Virus record (IMG/VR): IMGVR_UViG_3300027973_000078
Span: 1-47,443 of that record
Source of the DNA: a virus
Direction: 5' to 3' (one strand)
DNA length: 47,443 bases
The stretch's first letter is position 1. Each line of letters begins with the position of its first letter. The notes under the pieces were generated by a model, which was given only the letters and a program-made list of their open reading frames with translations, searched no databases and had not been told where the DNA came from. Positions 1-7,561 of this stretch are shown here, in pieces. A program made the position numbers and the translations under genes.

Positions 1-13
1 ATAAATGCGAAGC
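1..13. repeat. 13-bp terminal direct repeat, left copy
   Basis: The first 13 bases, ATAAATGCGAAGC, are repeated exactly as the last 13 bases (47431-47443). Either the assembly closes into a circle of 47,430 bp, or these are filled-in cohesive ends of a cos-type genome. The nearby terminase is of the lambda GpA type, which cuts at cos sites, so the second reading is reasonable. Position 14 (C) completes the right arm of a dyad that spans the junction. Confidence 0.85.
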
Positions 14-76
14 CCCAAAAAGCCCCATTAGTGTCATTTTTTATATTCTTGTTTACTATTTAAATAAAAAAATCCG

Positions 77-84
77 TATTTTTG
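77..84 (+). promoter_or_regulatory. Candidate promoter (-7 box TATTTTTG) for the leftmost gene
   Basis: TATTTTTG fits the Bacteroidota -7 consensus TAnnTTTG and lies 41 bases before the first ATG. It is overlapped by ATCCGTAT (72-79), a weak relative of the ATTCCGTAAT element found at two late divergent promoters. No clear -33 TTTG is visible, so this is a moderate candidate for transcription into the terminase genes. Confidence 0.4.
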
Positions 85-125
85 ACAAAATCAGAATCAA
101 CAACCCAATAAAACCAACATTAAAC

Positions 126-452
126 ATGAATTCTAAAAACATTTTTTTTGCCATCAAATTTTATGGAACAATTGGAAGTATTTATATTTTTCAGTTTTCA
201 TTTATGGTTGCATTCATTCTTGAAGTGATTGAATACAATAAAACAGGGCGTGGAATTGAATTGATTTGTGGATTTTTGTGTCTTTTCATGTCCATGAAAT
301 CATTTAAAATGAAGATTTCATATAAAGAAAGTTTTGTAAAAGCTGTTGAATCATCAATTAATAAATTAAATAATTCTGGATTCAACAGAAATGAACGAAG
401 AATTTTTGAAAGAAAATTAATCAAGATGAAATCACAAAATAAAACCATCTAA
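126..452 (+). CDS. Small membrane protein of unknown function
   Basis: A 108-residue protein that I do not recognise. Two hydrophobic stretches, about residues 5-35 and 43-58, suggest two membrane segments. They are followed by a basic, Lys/Arg-rich and probably helical tail facing the cytoplasm. The gene is the first after the genome end and its stop lies 2 bases before the small terminase ATG, so the two are probably co-transcribed. The ATG follows an A-rich leader (aacattaaac), as usual in Bacteroidota. It could be an accessory (moron) gene or an early membrane effector; nothing in the sequence links it to packaging. Confidence 0.65.
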   Translation: MNSKNIFFAIKFYGTIGSIYIFQFSFMVAFILEVIEYNKTGRGIELICGFLCLFMSMKSFKMKISYKESFVKAVESSINKLNNSGFNRNERRIFERKLIKMKSQNKTI

Positions 453-454
453 AA

Positions 455-1099
455 ATGTCAACAATAATGAAAAAAGGTGCATTTGCCAAGATGATTGGCG
501 TTGTTGCATCGTATGTTGATACATATGTGAAACGTGGGCGCATTGTTGTGCTTGCTAATGATCACACACTGGTTGATATAACTGATCCAACTAATGCTGC
601 GTTTGCAAAATGGGTGCGTGAAAACAAAAAAACAAAATCTGAAGTTCCTATTGAAAAAACAAAATCTGAAATTCCAAAAATAAATATTGAAAGAAAAATA
701 TCTGAACCGGTAACATCTGAAGCTGAAAAAACAGTCAACAAGATAATGATCCGCAAAAATGAAGCTGATTTAGAAAAGAAGCTGGTTGATATTGAAGAAA
801 AAAAGCTGAAGAATTCAAAATTAAGAGGTGAAACCATACCTACAAAGATGGTAAAGGACTTGATTTCACAGCTTTCAAAGTCAATGATTTCATCATATAA
901 GGATGCAGCGCAATTATTGCTGGTTGAATTTTCACATAGAAAAAAATTAAGTGCATCAGAAGAATCAGAAATGAATGGTGAATTGATTAAAATCATTAAT
1001 ATATCACATGATAGGGCAATTTCTGAAACAAAAAAACAGTTAGAAGTTATCATCTCAACTGTATCTGATCAGGTTGCACAAGAAATTGATTCAGAATAA
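455..1099 (+). CDS. Terminase small subunit (Nu1-like)
   Basis: A 214-residue protein placed directly before the large terminase gene, as lambda Nu1 is before A. The N-terminus (about residues 6-35) reads like a winged helix-turn-helix of the Nu1 type, with an alanine-rich helix, then SYVDTYVKRGRIV as recognition helix and turn. The centre (60-135) is highly charged and probably coiled coil, suited to oligomer formation. It would bind the packaging site on DNA and recruit the large subunit. The start at 455 is used; a second ATG four codons on (467) is possible. Assignment rests on position plus the HTH and length, since small terminases diverge fast. Confidence 0.75.
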   Translation: MSTIMKKGAFAKMIGVVASYVDTYVKRGRIVVLANDHTLVDITDPTNAAFAKWVRENKKTKSEVPIEKTKSEIPKINIERKISEPVTSEAEKTVNKIMIRKNEADLEKKLVDIEEKKLKNSKLRGETIPTKMVKDLISQLSKSMISSYKDAAQLLLVEFSHRKKLSASEESEMNGELIKIINISHDRAISETKKQLEVIISTVSDQVAQEIDSE

Positions 1100-1124
1100 C
1101 ACCCAAAGTATTCAACAGAATGAC

Positions 1125-3146
1125 ATGAAAAAAAATACTGACATCATAAAATTGAATAATGATTATTTAAATGTTTTTAGTGATATACTTGAAAACGCCA
1201 GGATAAAAATATCAAATATAAAACCTTCAGATTGGGTTGAAGAAAATAGATATATGACACCAGATGTTTCGCCAATACCAGGAATGTTTTCTTATAAAAA
1301 TTCACCATACACAAAGGAAATAATTGATTGTTTATCACCTGATAATCCAGCAAGGACCATTGCAGTGATGAAGGGCGCACAAATTGGGTTTTCAGTTGGT
1401 GTAATTGAAGGTGGAATTGGTTGGATTATATCACAGAATCCAGGGAACATTTTGTTTTTGGTAGGTCACGAAGAATTAGTCAAGGATGCTGGAAACAAAG
1501 TGGATCGAATGATTGATAATTCAGGCATCAGATCAATGATAAAATCAACATCAATGCGTGCCAGGAATACAAAGTCAGGTGATACAGATTCAATGAAAGA
1601 ATTTCCATCAGGATATTTGAAGCTAGGAATTGCAAATCACAAATCATTAAGAAATATTTCCATGCAGTATGGGTTCATTGATGATTTTGAATCAATGAAA
1701 TCTGACACCAAACAATCAGGGTCCACAAAAGAAATGATTGAACAGCGTTTTTCAGCATATGCAAAAAAAATGAAACTGTTTTATATTTCAACACCTGAAC
1801 TTGAGGAAACGTCCAACATTGAACCAGTTTATTTATTAGGGGACCAAAGAAAATACCACATACCATGCCCATGTTGTAATGAGTTTATTATTATTGATTG
1901 GGTTGTAAAATCTGAATTAAATGAAAATGAAAATGCTGGTATGTCATGGCAACTGGATGAATCAAATCAATTAATTGAAGATTCAGTTGGTTTTATTTGC
2001 TATAAATGCGGAAATTTCTTTGATGATAGTGACAAAACATCATTAATCAGAAAAGGAAAATGGATTCCAACAGCAAAACCATCACAACCAAATTACAGAA
2101 GTTATCATATTTCTTCATTATATGCACCAACATATATGTTTTCGTGGACACATTATGTTAGAAAATACCTTGAAGCAAATCCAATTGGAGGGAAAAGGGA
2201 TGAGGAAAAGTGGAAAACGTTTCAGAATCTTGTGCTTGGTTATACGTATAAACGAACAGGTGAATCAGCAAAAGCATCACAGCTTCAGGAAAATATCAGG
2301 CCATATGAAATTGGAACTATTCCTGAAAAACTTTCAATTGCTGATGGCAATGGTAAAATTGTAATGATCACACTTGGAAGTGATATGAATGGCCTTGAAG
2401 ATGATGCAAGGCTTGATTATGAAATTGTGGCTTATAGTGAATCTGGCGCATCCTATTCAATTAGACATGGATCGATTGGAACATTCTTCAATAAAGATTC
2501 AGGAATAAGGGACCGTGAAAAATTCACATACAAACATGGATCACCAAAAAGCGTATGGAATGAATTCAAGAACATATTGGAAACTGAATTTGTAACTGAT
2601 ACAGGACGAAGGATGATGATATTCATGTCTGGACTCGATTGCGGTTATCAAAAAAACCATGCATTTCAATTCTTGGATTCAACCAGCATTCCAATTGTTG
2701 GATTAAAAGGTAAAGGAGAAAACAAATATCAGAATCTTGAAATTGACAAAAGAACATTTAAAAAATCACTTGAAAGATCAAAGGATTTATATATGGTTGA
2801 AACAAACTATACCAAAGATGTTTTATCAACGTATATGGGGTTAATTTGGGATCCAAATTGGCAGGAATCACAGCCAGCAAACTTTATGAATTTTCCAACA
2901 CCATCAGGTGGTTTATATTTATTGAAAAATTACTTTGCACATTTTGAAGCTGAAGAAAAAAGAATTGATAAACTAGGTAATTTCATTTGGGAAAAGAAAT
3001 CACCAAACCACCAAAATCACTTATTTGACTGTCGATTATATGCAAATGTTGTAAAAGATATTTTCCTTGAAAACATATTTCAGGAACTGAAAATCAAGAA
3101 CGGAACTTGGAAGGATTATGTTGATATTGTTGTTCGTAAAAAATAA
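1125..3146 (+). CDS. Terminase large subunit, GpA family
   Basis: A 673-residue packaging ATPase/nuclease of the lambda GpA family. Visible marks are a Walker A-like VMKGAQIGFS (about 82-91), an acidic FIDDFE Walker B candidate (about 185), a zinc-ribbon pair CPCC...CYKC in the middle typical of GpA proteins, and late nuclease aspartates in GLDCGYQ and FDCRLY. The open frame extends upstream to a TTG at 1074 inside the small terminase gene. I prefer ATG 1125, 25 bases after that gene ends, because it leaves a normal A-rich leader. A terminator follows at 3145. The family cuts at cos sites, which bears on the 13-bp terminal repeat. Confidence 0.93.
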   Translation: MKKNTDIIKLNNDYLNVFSDILENARIKISNIKPSDWVEENRYMTPDVSPIPGMFSYKNSPYTKEIIDCLSPDNPARTIAVMKGAQIGFSVGVIEGGIGWIISQNPGNILFLVGHEELVKDAGNKVDRMIDNSGIRSMIKSTSMRARNTKSGDTDSMKEFPSGYLKLGIANHKSLRNISMQYGFIDDFESMKSDTKQSGSTKEMIEQRFSAYAKKMKLFYISTPELEETSNIEPVYLLGDQRKYHIPCPCCNEFIIIDWVVKSELNENENAGMSWQLDESNQLIEDSVGFICYKCGNFFDDSDKTSLIRKGKWIPTAKPSQPNYRSYHISSLYAPTYMFSWTHYVRKYLEANPIGGKRDEEKWKTFQNLVLGYTYKRTGESAKASQLQENIRPYEIGTIPEKLSIADGNGKIVMITLGSDMNGLEDDARLDYEIVAYSESGASYSIRHGSIGTFFNKDSGIRDREKFTYKHGSPKSVWNEFKNILETEFVTDTGRRMMIFMSGLDCGYQKNHAFQFLDSTSIPIVGLKGKGENKYQNLEIDKRTFKKSLERSKDLYMVETNYTKDVLSTYMGLIWDPNWQESQPANFMNFPTPSGGLYLLKNYFAHFEAEEKRIDKLGNFIWEKKSPNHQNHLFDCRLYANVVKDIFLENIFQELKIKNGTWKDYVDIVVRKK

Positions 3147-3178
3147 AAAACCACCCATGGAAGTGGATGGTTTTTTTT
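3145..3178. terminator. Bidirectional intrinsic terminator
   Basis: CCACCCATGGAAGTGGATGG forms a stem with one mismatch, extended by flanking A6 and T8 runs. It overlaps the large terminase stop codon and lies 64 bases beyond the end of the converging glycosyltransferase operon, so it can serve both strands. Confidence 0.8.
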
Positions 3179-3241
3179 ACTTACAGAAATCACAGAAACC
3201 ACATCAGATGATTAAGGCTTCAAATATAAAATTTAATTTTG

Positions 3242-3991
3242 TTATATGCAAACAAGTGTTCTATTTTGAAAATATTTTATTTTATCACCAGGTTTTGCAC
3301 TATTATATTCTTCAATAAATTCTTGAATTTGATTTTCATTCCATCTGATTGAAGCAGCTGCATTTCTAAATTTATTTTCAATGTTAATTCTAATCATTGA
3401 ATAATGGTACATCAACCAATTGTCACCCATAACAAAAACATGTGTTGATGTGTTTACCTTAACAGATGGATCAACAAGTACTGGATATTTTACAGATGAT
3501 GAAATGCTGGTTAATGGGTACATCTTATGTATGAATGGCATATAATATGATTCAATTGGTTCTAGAATCCAATTTTTATATTTGTAATACGTGCGCATTC
3601 TGGACACAATCAAATCAAATTCGCCTGTATTGATTATTTTTTTTCCTTCCAGGATCATTTCAGGTGAATAGAAATGATCAGCAGCAGCCATAATGAAGTG
3701 TGTTGAACCTTCTGATTTTGCATATTGAATCATTATATCGTGTTTTACGCGTTCATTTTCCTTGGTTGATAGGTTTAAATTTGGTGTAAATTCGTGAACT
3801 TCAAATTTTAATTGCTGTTTTATGTTGTGATCAATCAACCTTCCATCAATTAAATGATGATTTCCTTTATTTGATATGGTTTGAATGAAAACTGATATTT
3901 GATCAACATAATGTTTATGATGTTCAATTGAATCAAGCAACATGTCTGTATCATCACCAGTCCAGAACGTGTACAGTAAGTGTAATTTCAT
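3242..3991 (-). CDS. Putative glycosyltransferase (GT-A-like)
   Basis: A 249-residue protein resembling nucleotide-sugar glycosyltransferases of the GT-A fold. The N-terminus MKLHLLYTFWTGDD followed by helices and strands fits a Rossmann-like half. HFIMAAADHFYSPE (about 98-111) sits where the metal-binding DxD motif would be, but has D-H rather than D-D, so activity is uncertain. It is the last gene of a minus-strand sugar operon, 74 bases after the acyltransferase, and ends near a shared terminator. It may transfer a sugar to a host surface glycan or a virion protein. An alternative is a non-catalytic glycosyltransferase-like protein. Confidence 0.55.
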   Translation of the reverse strand: MKLHLLYTFWTGDDTDMLLDSIEHHKHYVDQISVFIQTISNKGNHHLIDGRLIDHNIKQQLKFEVHEFTPNLNLSTKENERVKHDIMIQYAKSEGSTHFIMAAADHFYSPEMILEGKKIINTGEFDLIVSRMRTYYKYKNWILEPIESYYMPFIHKMYPLTSISSSVKYPVLVDPSVKVNTSTHVFVMGDNWLMYHYSMIRINIENKFRNAAASIRWNENQIQEFIEEYNSAKPGDKIKYFQNRTLVCI

Positions 3992-4065
3992 GATTTAAAT
4001 TATTAATTAAAAATATATTTAAATGTATTTTAATGTATTTGTTTTTTATTTAAAAACCAACAAAA

Positions 4066-4578
4066 TCAACACTTTAGCTTTGCAGGGTTTCCGTAAACAA
4101 TTTTATTTTCATCAACATTTTTGACAACAACAGATCCTAAGCCAATAAGTGAATTTTCACCAATAGAAACTCTATTTCTAACAGTAACACCCAGTTTTAT
4201 TTTGGATTTTTTGCCAATGATAGCATATCCACCAATGATTGTTCCTGTACATATCTCACAACCATCACCAATAAATACATCATGTCCAATGTGTGAATGT
4301 GCCATTATTATATTATCATTTCCAATCAATGTGATTTTGTTTTTATCAAAAGGACGTTGGATTGAAACGAATTCAGAAATCACATTATTATTTCCAATCT
4401 GAACATGGCCTTTGAAATCCTTTTGTGACACACCACGCATCTCACCATTAGATCCAATGACACAATATGCACCAATTGTATTTCCTGTTCCAAGAACAAC
4501 GTTTGGATGAATTATGGCTGTTTTATGAATATCATTTCCATCAATATTTATCCAATCATGGTTGTATAAATCGTTCAT
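4066..4578 (-). CDS. Left-handed beta-helix acyl/acetyltransferase
   Basis: A 170-residue protein made almost wholly of hexapeptide repeats ([LIV]-G-x4), for example HPNVVLGTGNTIGAYCVIG near residues 24-42 and a run of IG turns to about residue 160. This is the LpxA/sugar O- or N-acyltransferase fold, which acts as a trimer. HSHIGHDVFIGDGCEI (about 94-109) carries the conserved histidine region of LpxA-like enzymes. It lacks the C-terminal helical domain of true LpxA, so a sugar acetyl- or acyltransferase is more likely. Its start overlaps the AsnB-like stop by 4 bases, indicating translational coupling. Confidence 0.85.
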   Translation of the reverse strand: MNDLYNHDWINIDGNDIHKTAIIHPNVVLGTGNTIGAYCVIGSNGEMRGVSQKDFKGHVQIGNNNVISEFVSIQRPFDKNKITLIGNDNIIMAHSHIGHDVFIGDGCEICTGTIIGGYAIIGKKSKIKLGVTVRNRVSIGENSLIGLGSVVVKNVDENKIVYGNPAKLKC

Positions 4579-5924
4579 TTTTTAGTTATTTGATTAATTA
4601 TAAATTCAACCCACTGATCATTTGTCATATATGGATTTGAAAAACCTTTTTTGCTTCCATTGATAACTTCTGGATGTAATCCTGAAATGTCTTTCAAGAT
4701 ACGTTTATTTTTTAAATATTCATCTGGAAGTGATAATGCAAAATCAACAAGATCATTATCCAATAATGGGTATCTTGTTTCCATTGTGTGAAATCCAGCA
4801 ATTGCATCTTCAATGTTCAGAACACCATTTAAGAATTTCAAATCATAGTCAAAATGTGAAACATCATATTTTGGACCATCATTTAATGTTCTTTTGATTA
4901 CTTCATTTATTGGTTTATTAATTCTATGTGGATAACCACCAAAAAATTCATCACCACCAGCACCCGAATAAATAACAGTACAAAATTTTGAAGCAAATTC
5001 AGTCAATGCAAAATTTGTGTAACTTGATCCAACTTTTGGATCTTGAATGCATCCAATTAATTTATGTGAATATTCATTGAACATTTCCTTATTACAAATC
5101 AATGAATAATGTTTACCAGTTGAATTTAATTTGATGTTTTCAATTTCTGAATACTTTGAATCAACGTAATCCATTGAAAAACTATATTCAGGTTTCATGA
5201 ATTTTGCAATTATTCCAGAATCAATTCCACCAGACAAGAAAACACAATCATTTAATTCTGTTTTGTTCCTGGAACATGATTGAATAAATAATATTGTTAA
5301 ACGAACCTTTGCTTCATTGTAGGTAATGTTTATTTTTTCAGGAATAACAAGTGCCAATTTTCTTGTTCTGGTGATTCCTTTATAAATTGAATTTGGATTC
5401 ATTACACCAAGATCATACTTGAATTGGTCTGCTTTTATTTGATCAATTTCAATTTCAGGACATGCAGCAAGAATTGATTTTATTTCTGAAGCAATAAATA
5501 TCTTGTTTTCTTTTCTGTATTCATACAATTTTTTTATTCCAAATTTATCAGTGAATGTTGTCCATTCAAATCCATTGAAATATAATACAGCAAAAAAACC
5601 GTTCAATTCATTTAGTTTTTTTCCTTTGAATTTATCCAGGAACTTTGCCAATAGTTCTGTATCACATTTTGATTCTAATTTTATGTTGTAATGTTCAGCT
5701 AGTTCATCATAATTTGAAATGAATCCATTCATCCATACTGTATAATTATTTGAAGTGAATGGTTGCATTTTGGCTGTTGAATCAGTTATTGGAAGCCAAT
5801 TGAAATGCACAAATGAATTTGCAATTTTTGTTACACCTTGAAAAACACCACGTTTTGATGAATTATCAATCATTGATTGAATATCCTTAAGCGATCCATT
5901 AATGACTGCATTTATTCCACACAT
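4575..5924 (-). CDS. AsnB-type asparagine synthetase / amidotransferase
   Basis: A 449-residue glutamine amidotransferase of the AsnB family, shorter than the usual ~550-630. The Ntn glutaminase domain starts MCGI with the nucleophile Cys2. The synthetase PP-loop SGGIDS (231-236), SGAGGDEFFGGY and ETRYPLLD are intact. Against E. coli AsnB, the Arg49 position reads Trp43 and the NGE triad reads NGF (66-68), while the SDxE aspartate is kept (CDTE, D88). The synthetase half thus looks functional and glutamine binding altered. Related enzymes in surface-sugar loci amidate uronic acids, and the sugar-gene neighbours here suggest such a role rather than free asparagine synthesis. It overlaps the next upstream gene by 13 bases. 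Confidence 0.88.
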   Translation of the reverse strand: MCGINAVINGSLKDIQSMIDNSSKRGVFQGVTKIANSFVHFNWLPITDSTAKMQPFTSNNYTVWMNGFISNYDELAEHYNIKLESKCDTELLAKFLDKFKGKKLNELNGFFAVLYFNGFEWTTFTDKFGIKKLYEYRKENKIFIASEIKSILAACPEIEIDQIKADQFKYDLGVMNPNSIYKGITRTRKLALVIPEKINITYNEAKVRLTILFIQSCSRNKTELNDCVFLSGGIDSGIIAKFMKPEYSFSMDYVDSKYSEIENIKLNSTGKHYSLICNKEMFNEYSHKLIGCIQDPKVGSSYTNFALTEFASKFCTVIYSGAGGDEFFGGYPHRINKPINEVIKRTLNDGPKYDVSHFDYDLKFLNGVLNIEDAIAGFHTMETRYPLLDNDLVDFALSLPDEYLKNKRILKDISGLHPEVINGSKKGFSNPYMTNDQWVEFIINQITKK

Positions 5925-6841
5925 GTAATTTGTTTTAGGGTTTTTTCAGCGTTGGAATCTTTGATATATGATGTATTTTCCCACAATGCAAACGGTGTCA
6001 TGTTTGTGTTTGATTTAATGTCAAATGCATACAGGTTAAATTGCTTTAATGAAAAAATAAATGATGTATGTGGCGTTGTTCTCAACTTATCCTGCATTGA
6101 ATTATCAAGAATCTTTGAATGTTTTATTTGCCACGGTTGCCACTTCCATTCATTCATTAATCTTGCAGAAATTAACCTACCAGCACCACATGTGTGTCCA
6201 ATTCTTCGTGAATCAGTATAACCGCCCCAATATGACATTTTCTTTGATATGGTATCATAAAAATACCAATCCAAAACAGCAACATAATCAACTTGTAGGT
6301 TTATTTGCTTGGTATAAACACAAAGAAGTTCATTTGTTATAAGATCATCAGAACCAACACAAAGAACATAATCACATGATAGTTGATTTGCAACAATTGT
6401 TGTGGCGTTCATTTTTGTTGCAAGTGGATCATTGTCAATTTCAATATAAATGAATCCATGTTTTTCAACCATCTGTTTTGATTTCGTGCCTTCAGAACCT
6501 GAAACAATCACAATTATTTCCAAATCAGGATGCTTCAATTTCTTGGTTGCAATAGCAAACATTTCAAAAATTTCAGGACGTTTCCAACATGCGGTGACAA
6601 TTGCCAATCTTTTTTTCCATTTTGGAAGATTATTTAAAGATGAATTATTTATTACAATGGTTTGTTCTATTTCATCTTCAATGATTAATTCTACTGAATC
6701 TGATTCAGCAATAAATCCATTTAGAATTAAAGATGGAATGTTTGCACGTAGAAAAAATGTTTCTGGATATATTTCACCACGCTTCAAGATTTTACCACCT
6801 CTTGAACTAACTGTTTCGTGTTTTATGATGTATGATTTCAT
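5912..6841 (-). CDS. Glycosyltransferase (GT2-like) with a capsid-neighbour N-terminal domain
   Basis: A 309-residue protein of two parts. Residues about 78-300 resemble a family 2 glycosyltransferase: LAIVTACWKRPE opens the Rossmann half and VLCVGSDDLIT (159-169) holds the SDD metal motif. Residues 1-50 are a separate small domain with GGKILKRGEIYPETFF and NIPSLILNGFI. It matches the N-terminus of the head protein at 28355-28696 (GKKIFNAGDIVTEENF and NIPGLISSGFL) with the same spacing. A linker (50-77) joins the parts. It lies in the middle of the minus-strand sugar operon and overlaps both neighbours (ATGA upstream, 13 bases downstream). The extra domain may tether the enzyme to the virion. 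Confidence 0.85.
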   Translation of the reverse strand: MKSYIIKHETVSSRGGKILKRGEIYPETFFLRANIPSLILNGFIAESDSVELIIEDEIEQTIVINNSSLNNLPKWKKRLAIVTACWKRPEIFEMFAIATKKLKHPDLEIIVIVSGSEGTKSKQMVEKHGFIYIEIDNDPLATKMNATTIVANQLSCDYVLCVGSDDLITNELLCVYTKQINLQVDYVAVLDWYFYDTISKKMSYWGGYTDSRRIGHTCGAGRLISARLMNEWKWQPWQIKHSKILDNSMQDKLRTTPHTSFIFSLKQFNLYAFDIKSNTNMTPFALWENTSYIKDSNAEKTLKQITCVE

Positions 6842-7476
6842 TTTAAAACGGTTGTATAAAAATTAAATGATTCTTGGTCCATGTGTTTTTTTAGAAATAA
6901 CAATTCAGAATCATCATTCACATATCTATGAAGGTAATCAATGTGATTTCGTCCACCACACAATCCAACACCGTGTTTGATTCCAATTGAAATTATTTCT
7001 TCAGGTTTAAAAAGTATTCCTTTTAAAGTTTTCCATAAATGTAAATCTGTATATGGTTCATGATCCACGCACCATGTAAAATCTAAATCAGCTTTTAGAA
7101 GTGTATTCATTGCTGATGCACGTCTTGAATGATTCATCATCAGGTGTGCATTTATTCCAATATGATAATAAATTGTGTAATTGGTCCCCAATATATCAGG
7201 TTTACCAGATTCAATCCATTTATTCACCATTATTTCAATGTAGGTTGGTGAATAGTAATCATCATTTTCAATTAATAGAATACAATCAAAATTTTTGTTT
7301 CTGAAAAATTCATATCCTATTCTGTAACGTTGTGTAATATCCACATTATGATTCAATGGTTCGTAACCCACAACATGAATGACTGCCTTCATTGTTTGGT
7401 TTTCCATCATTCTTTTACAGTTGTTCAAGAATTTTGGGCGGTCATTTCTATCTGGTATTAAAATTCCTATTTTCAT
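6838..7476 (-). CDS. Glycosyltransferase family 2-like protein
   Basis: A 212-residue compact glycosyltransferase of the GT-A fold. MKIGILIPDRNDRPKFL opens the nucleotide-binding half, and CILLIENDDYYSPTYIE (65-81) carries the ENDD (DxD-type) metal-binding motif followed by the expected helix. DFTWCVDHEPYTDLHLW may form the acceptor side. It is the first gene of the five-gene minus-strand sugar operon and overlaps the next gene by an ATGA junction. A -7 box (7482-7489) ends only 5 bases before its ATG, so its message may be nearly leaderless. Substrate unknown. Confidence 0.85.
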   Translation of the reverse strand: MKIGILIPDRNDRPKFLNNCKRMMENQTMKAVIHVVGYEPLNHNVDITQRYRIGYEFFRNKNFDCILLIENDDYYSPTYIEIMVNKWIESGKPDILGTNYTIYYHIGINAHLMMNHSRRASAMNTLLKADLDFTWCVDHEPYTDLHLWKTLKGILFKPEEIISIGIKHGVGLCGGRNHIDYLHRYVNDDSELLFLKKHMDQESFNFYTTVLK

Positions 7477-7481
7477 AAAAA

Positions 7482-7489
7482 CAAAAATA
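7482..7489 (-). promoter_or_regulatory. Minus-strand promoter candidate for the sugar operon
   Basis: Read on the minus strand this is TATTTTTG, a TAnnTTTG -7 box. It lies 5 bases before the first glycosyltransferase ATG and 14 bases from the shared ATTCCGTAAT element. The same arrangement, with equal spacing, occurs before the ribbon-helix-helix gene at 25506-25513. Confidence 0.6.
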
Positions 7490-7495
7490 TAAAAA

Positions 7496-7505
7496 ATTCC
7501 GTAAT
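7496..7505. promoter_or_regulatory. Shared operator-like element ATTCCGTAAT (site A)
   Basis: An imperfect palindrome (8 of 10 positions symmetric) between the divergent sugar and tail promoters. It is identical to site B at 25520-25529, with the same distance to the -7 boxes on both sides (14 bases to the minus box start, 39 to the plus TTTG). It sits about 40 bases before the plus transcription start, where an activator would bind. Confidence 0.65.
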
Positions 7506-7530
7506 TAAAAAGAAATATGTGAATATCATA

Positions 7531-7538
7531 TATTTTTG
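7531..7538 (+). promoter_or_regulatory. Late tail operon promoter candidate
   Basis: TATTTTTG followed by CTTCA. The string TTTGCTTCA is also found at the head operon promoter (25559-25567), at the same distance from the ATTCCGTAAT element. The tail sheath ATG is 23 bases further on. No clear -33 TTTG is visible, consistent with a promoter that needs an activator. Confidence 0.6.
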
Positions 7539-7561
7539 CTTCAAATAAAATTCAAATAGAT

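Noticed and set aside
562-1053. Open frame of 163 codons on the minus strand
   Set aside because: It lies within the small terminase gene; low-complexity Ser/Phe-rich shadow.
1074-1124. Upstream TTG start for the large terminase
   Set aside because: It overlaps the small terminase and adds an unconserved segment; ATG 1125 has a proper leader.
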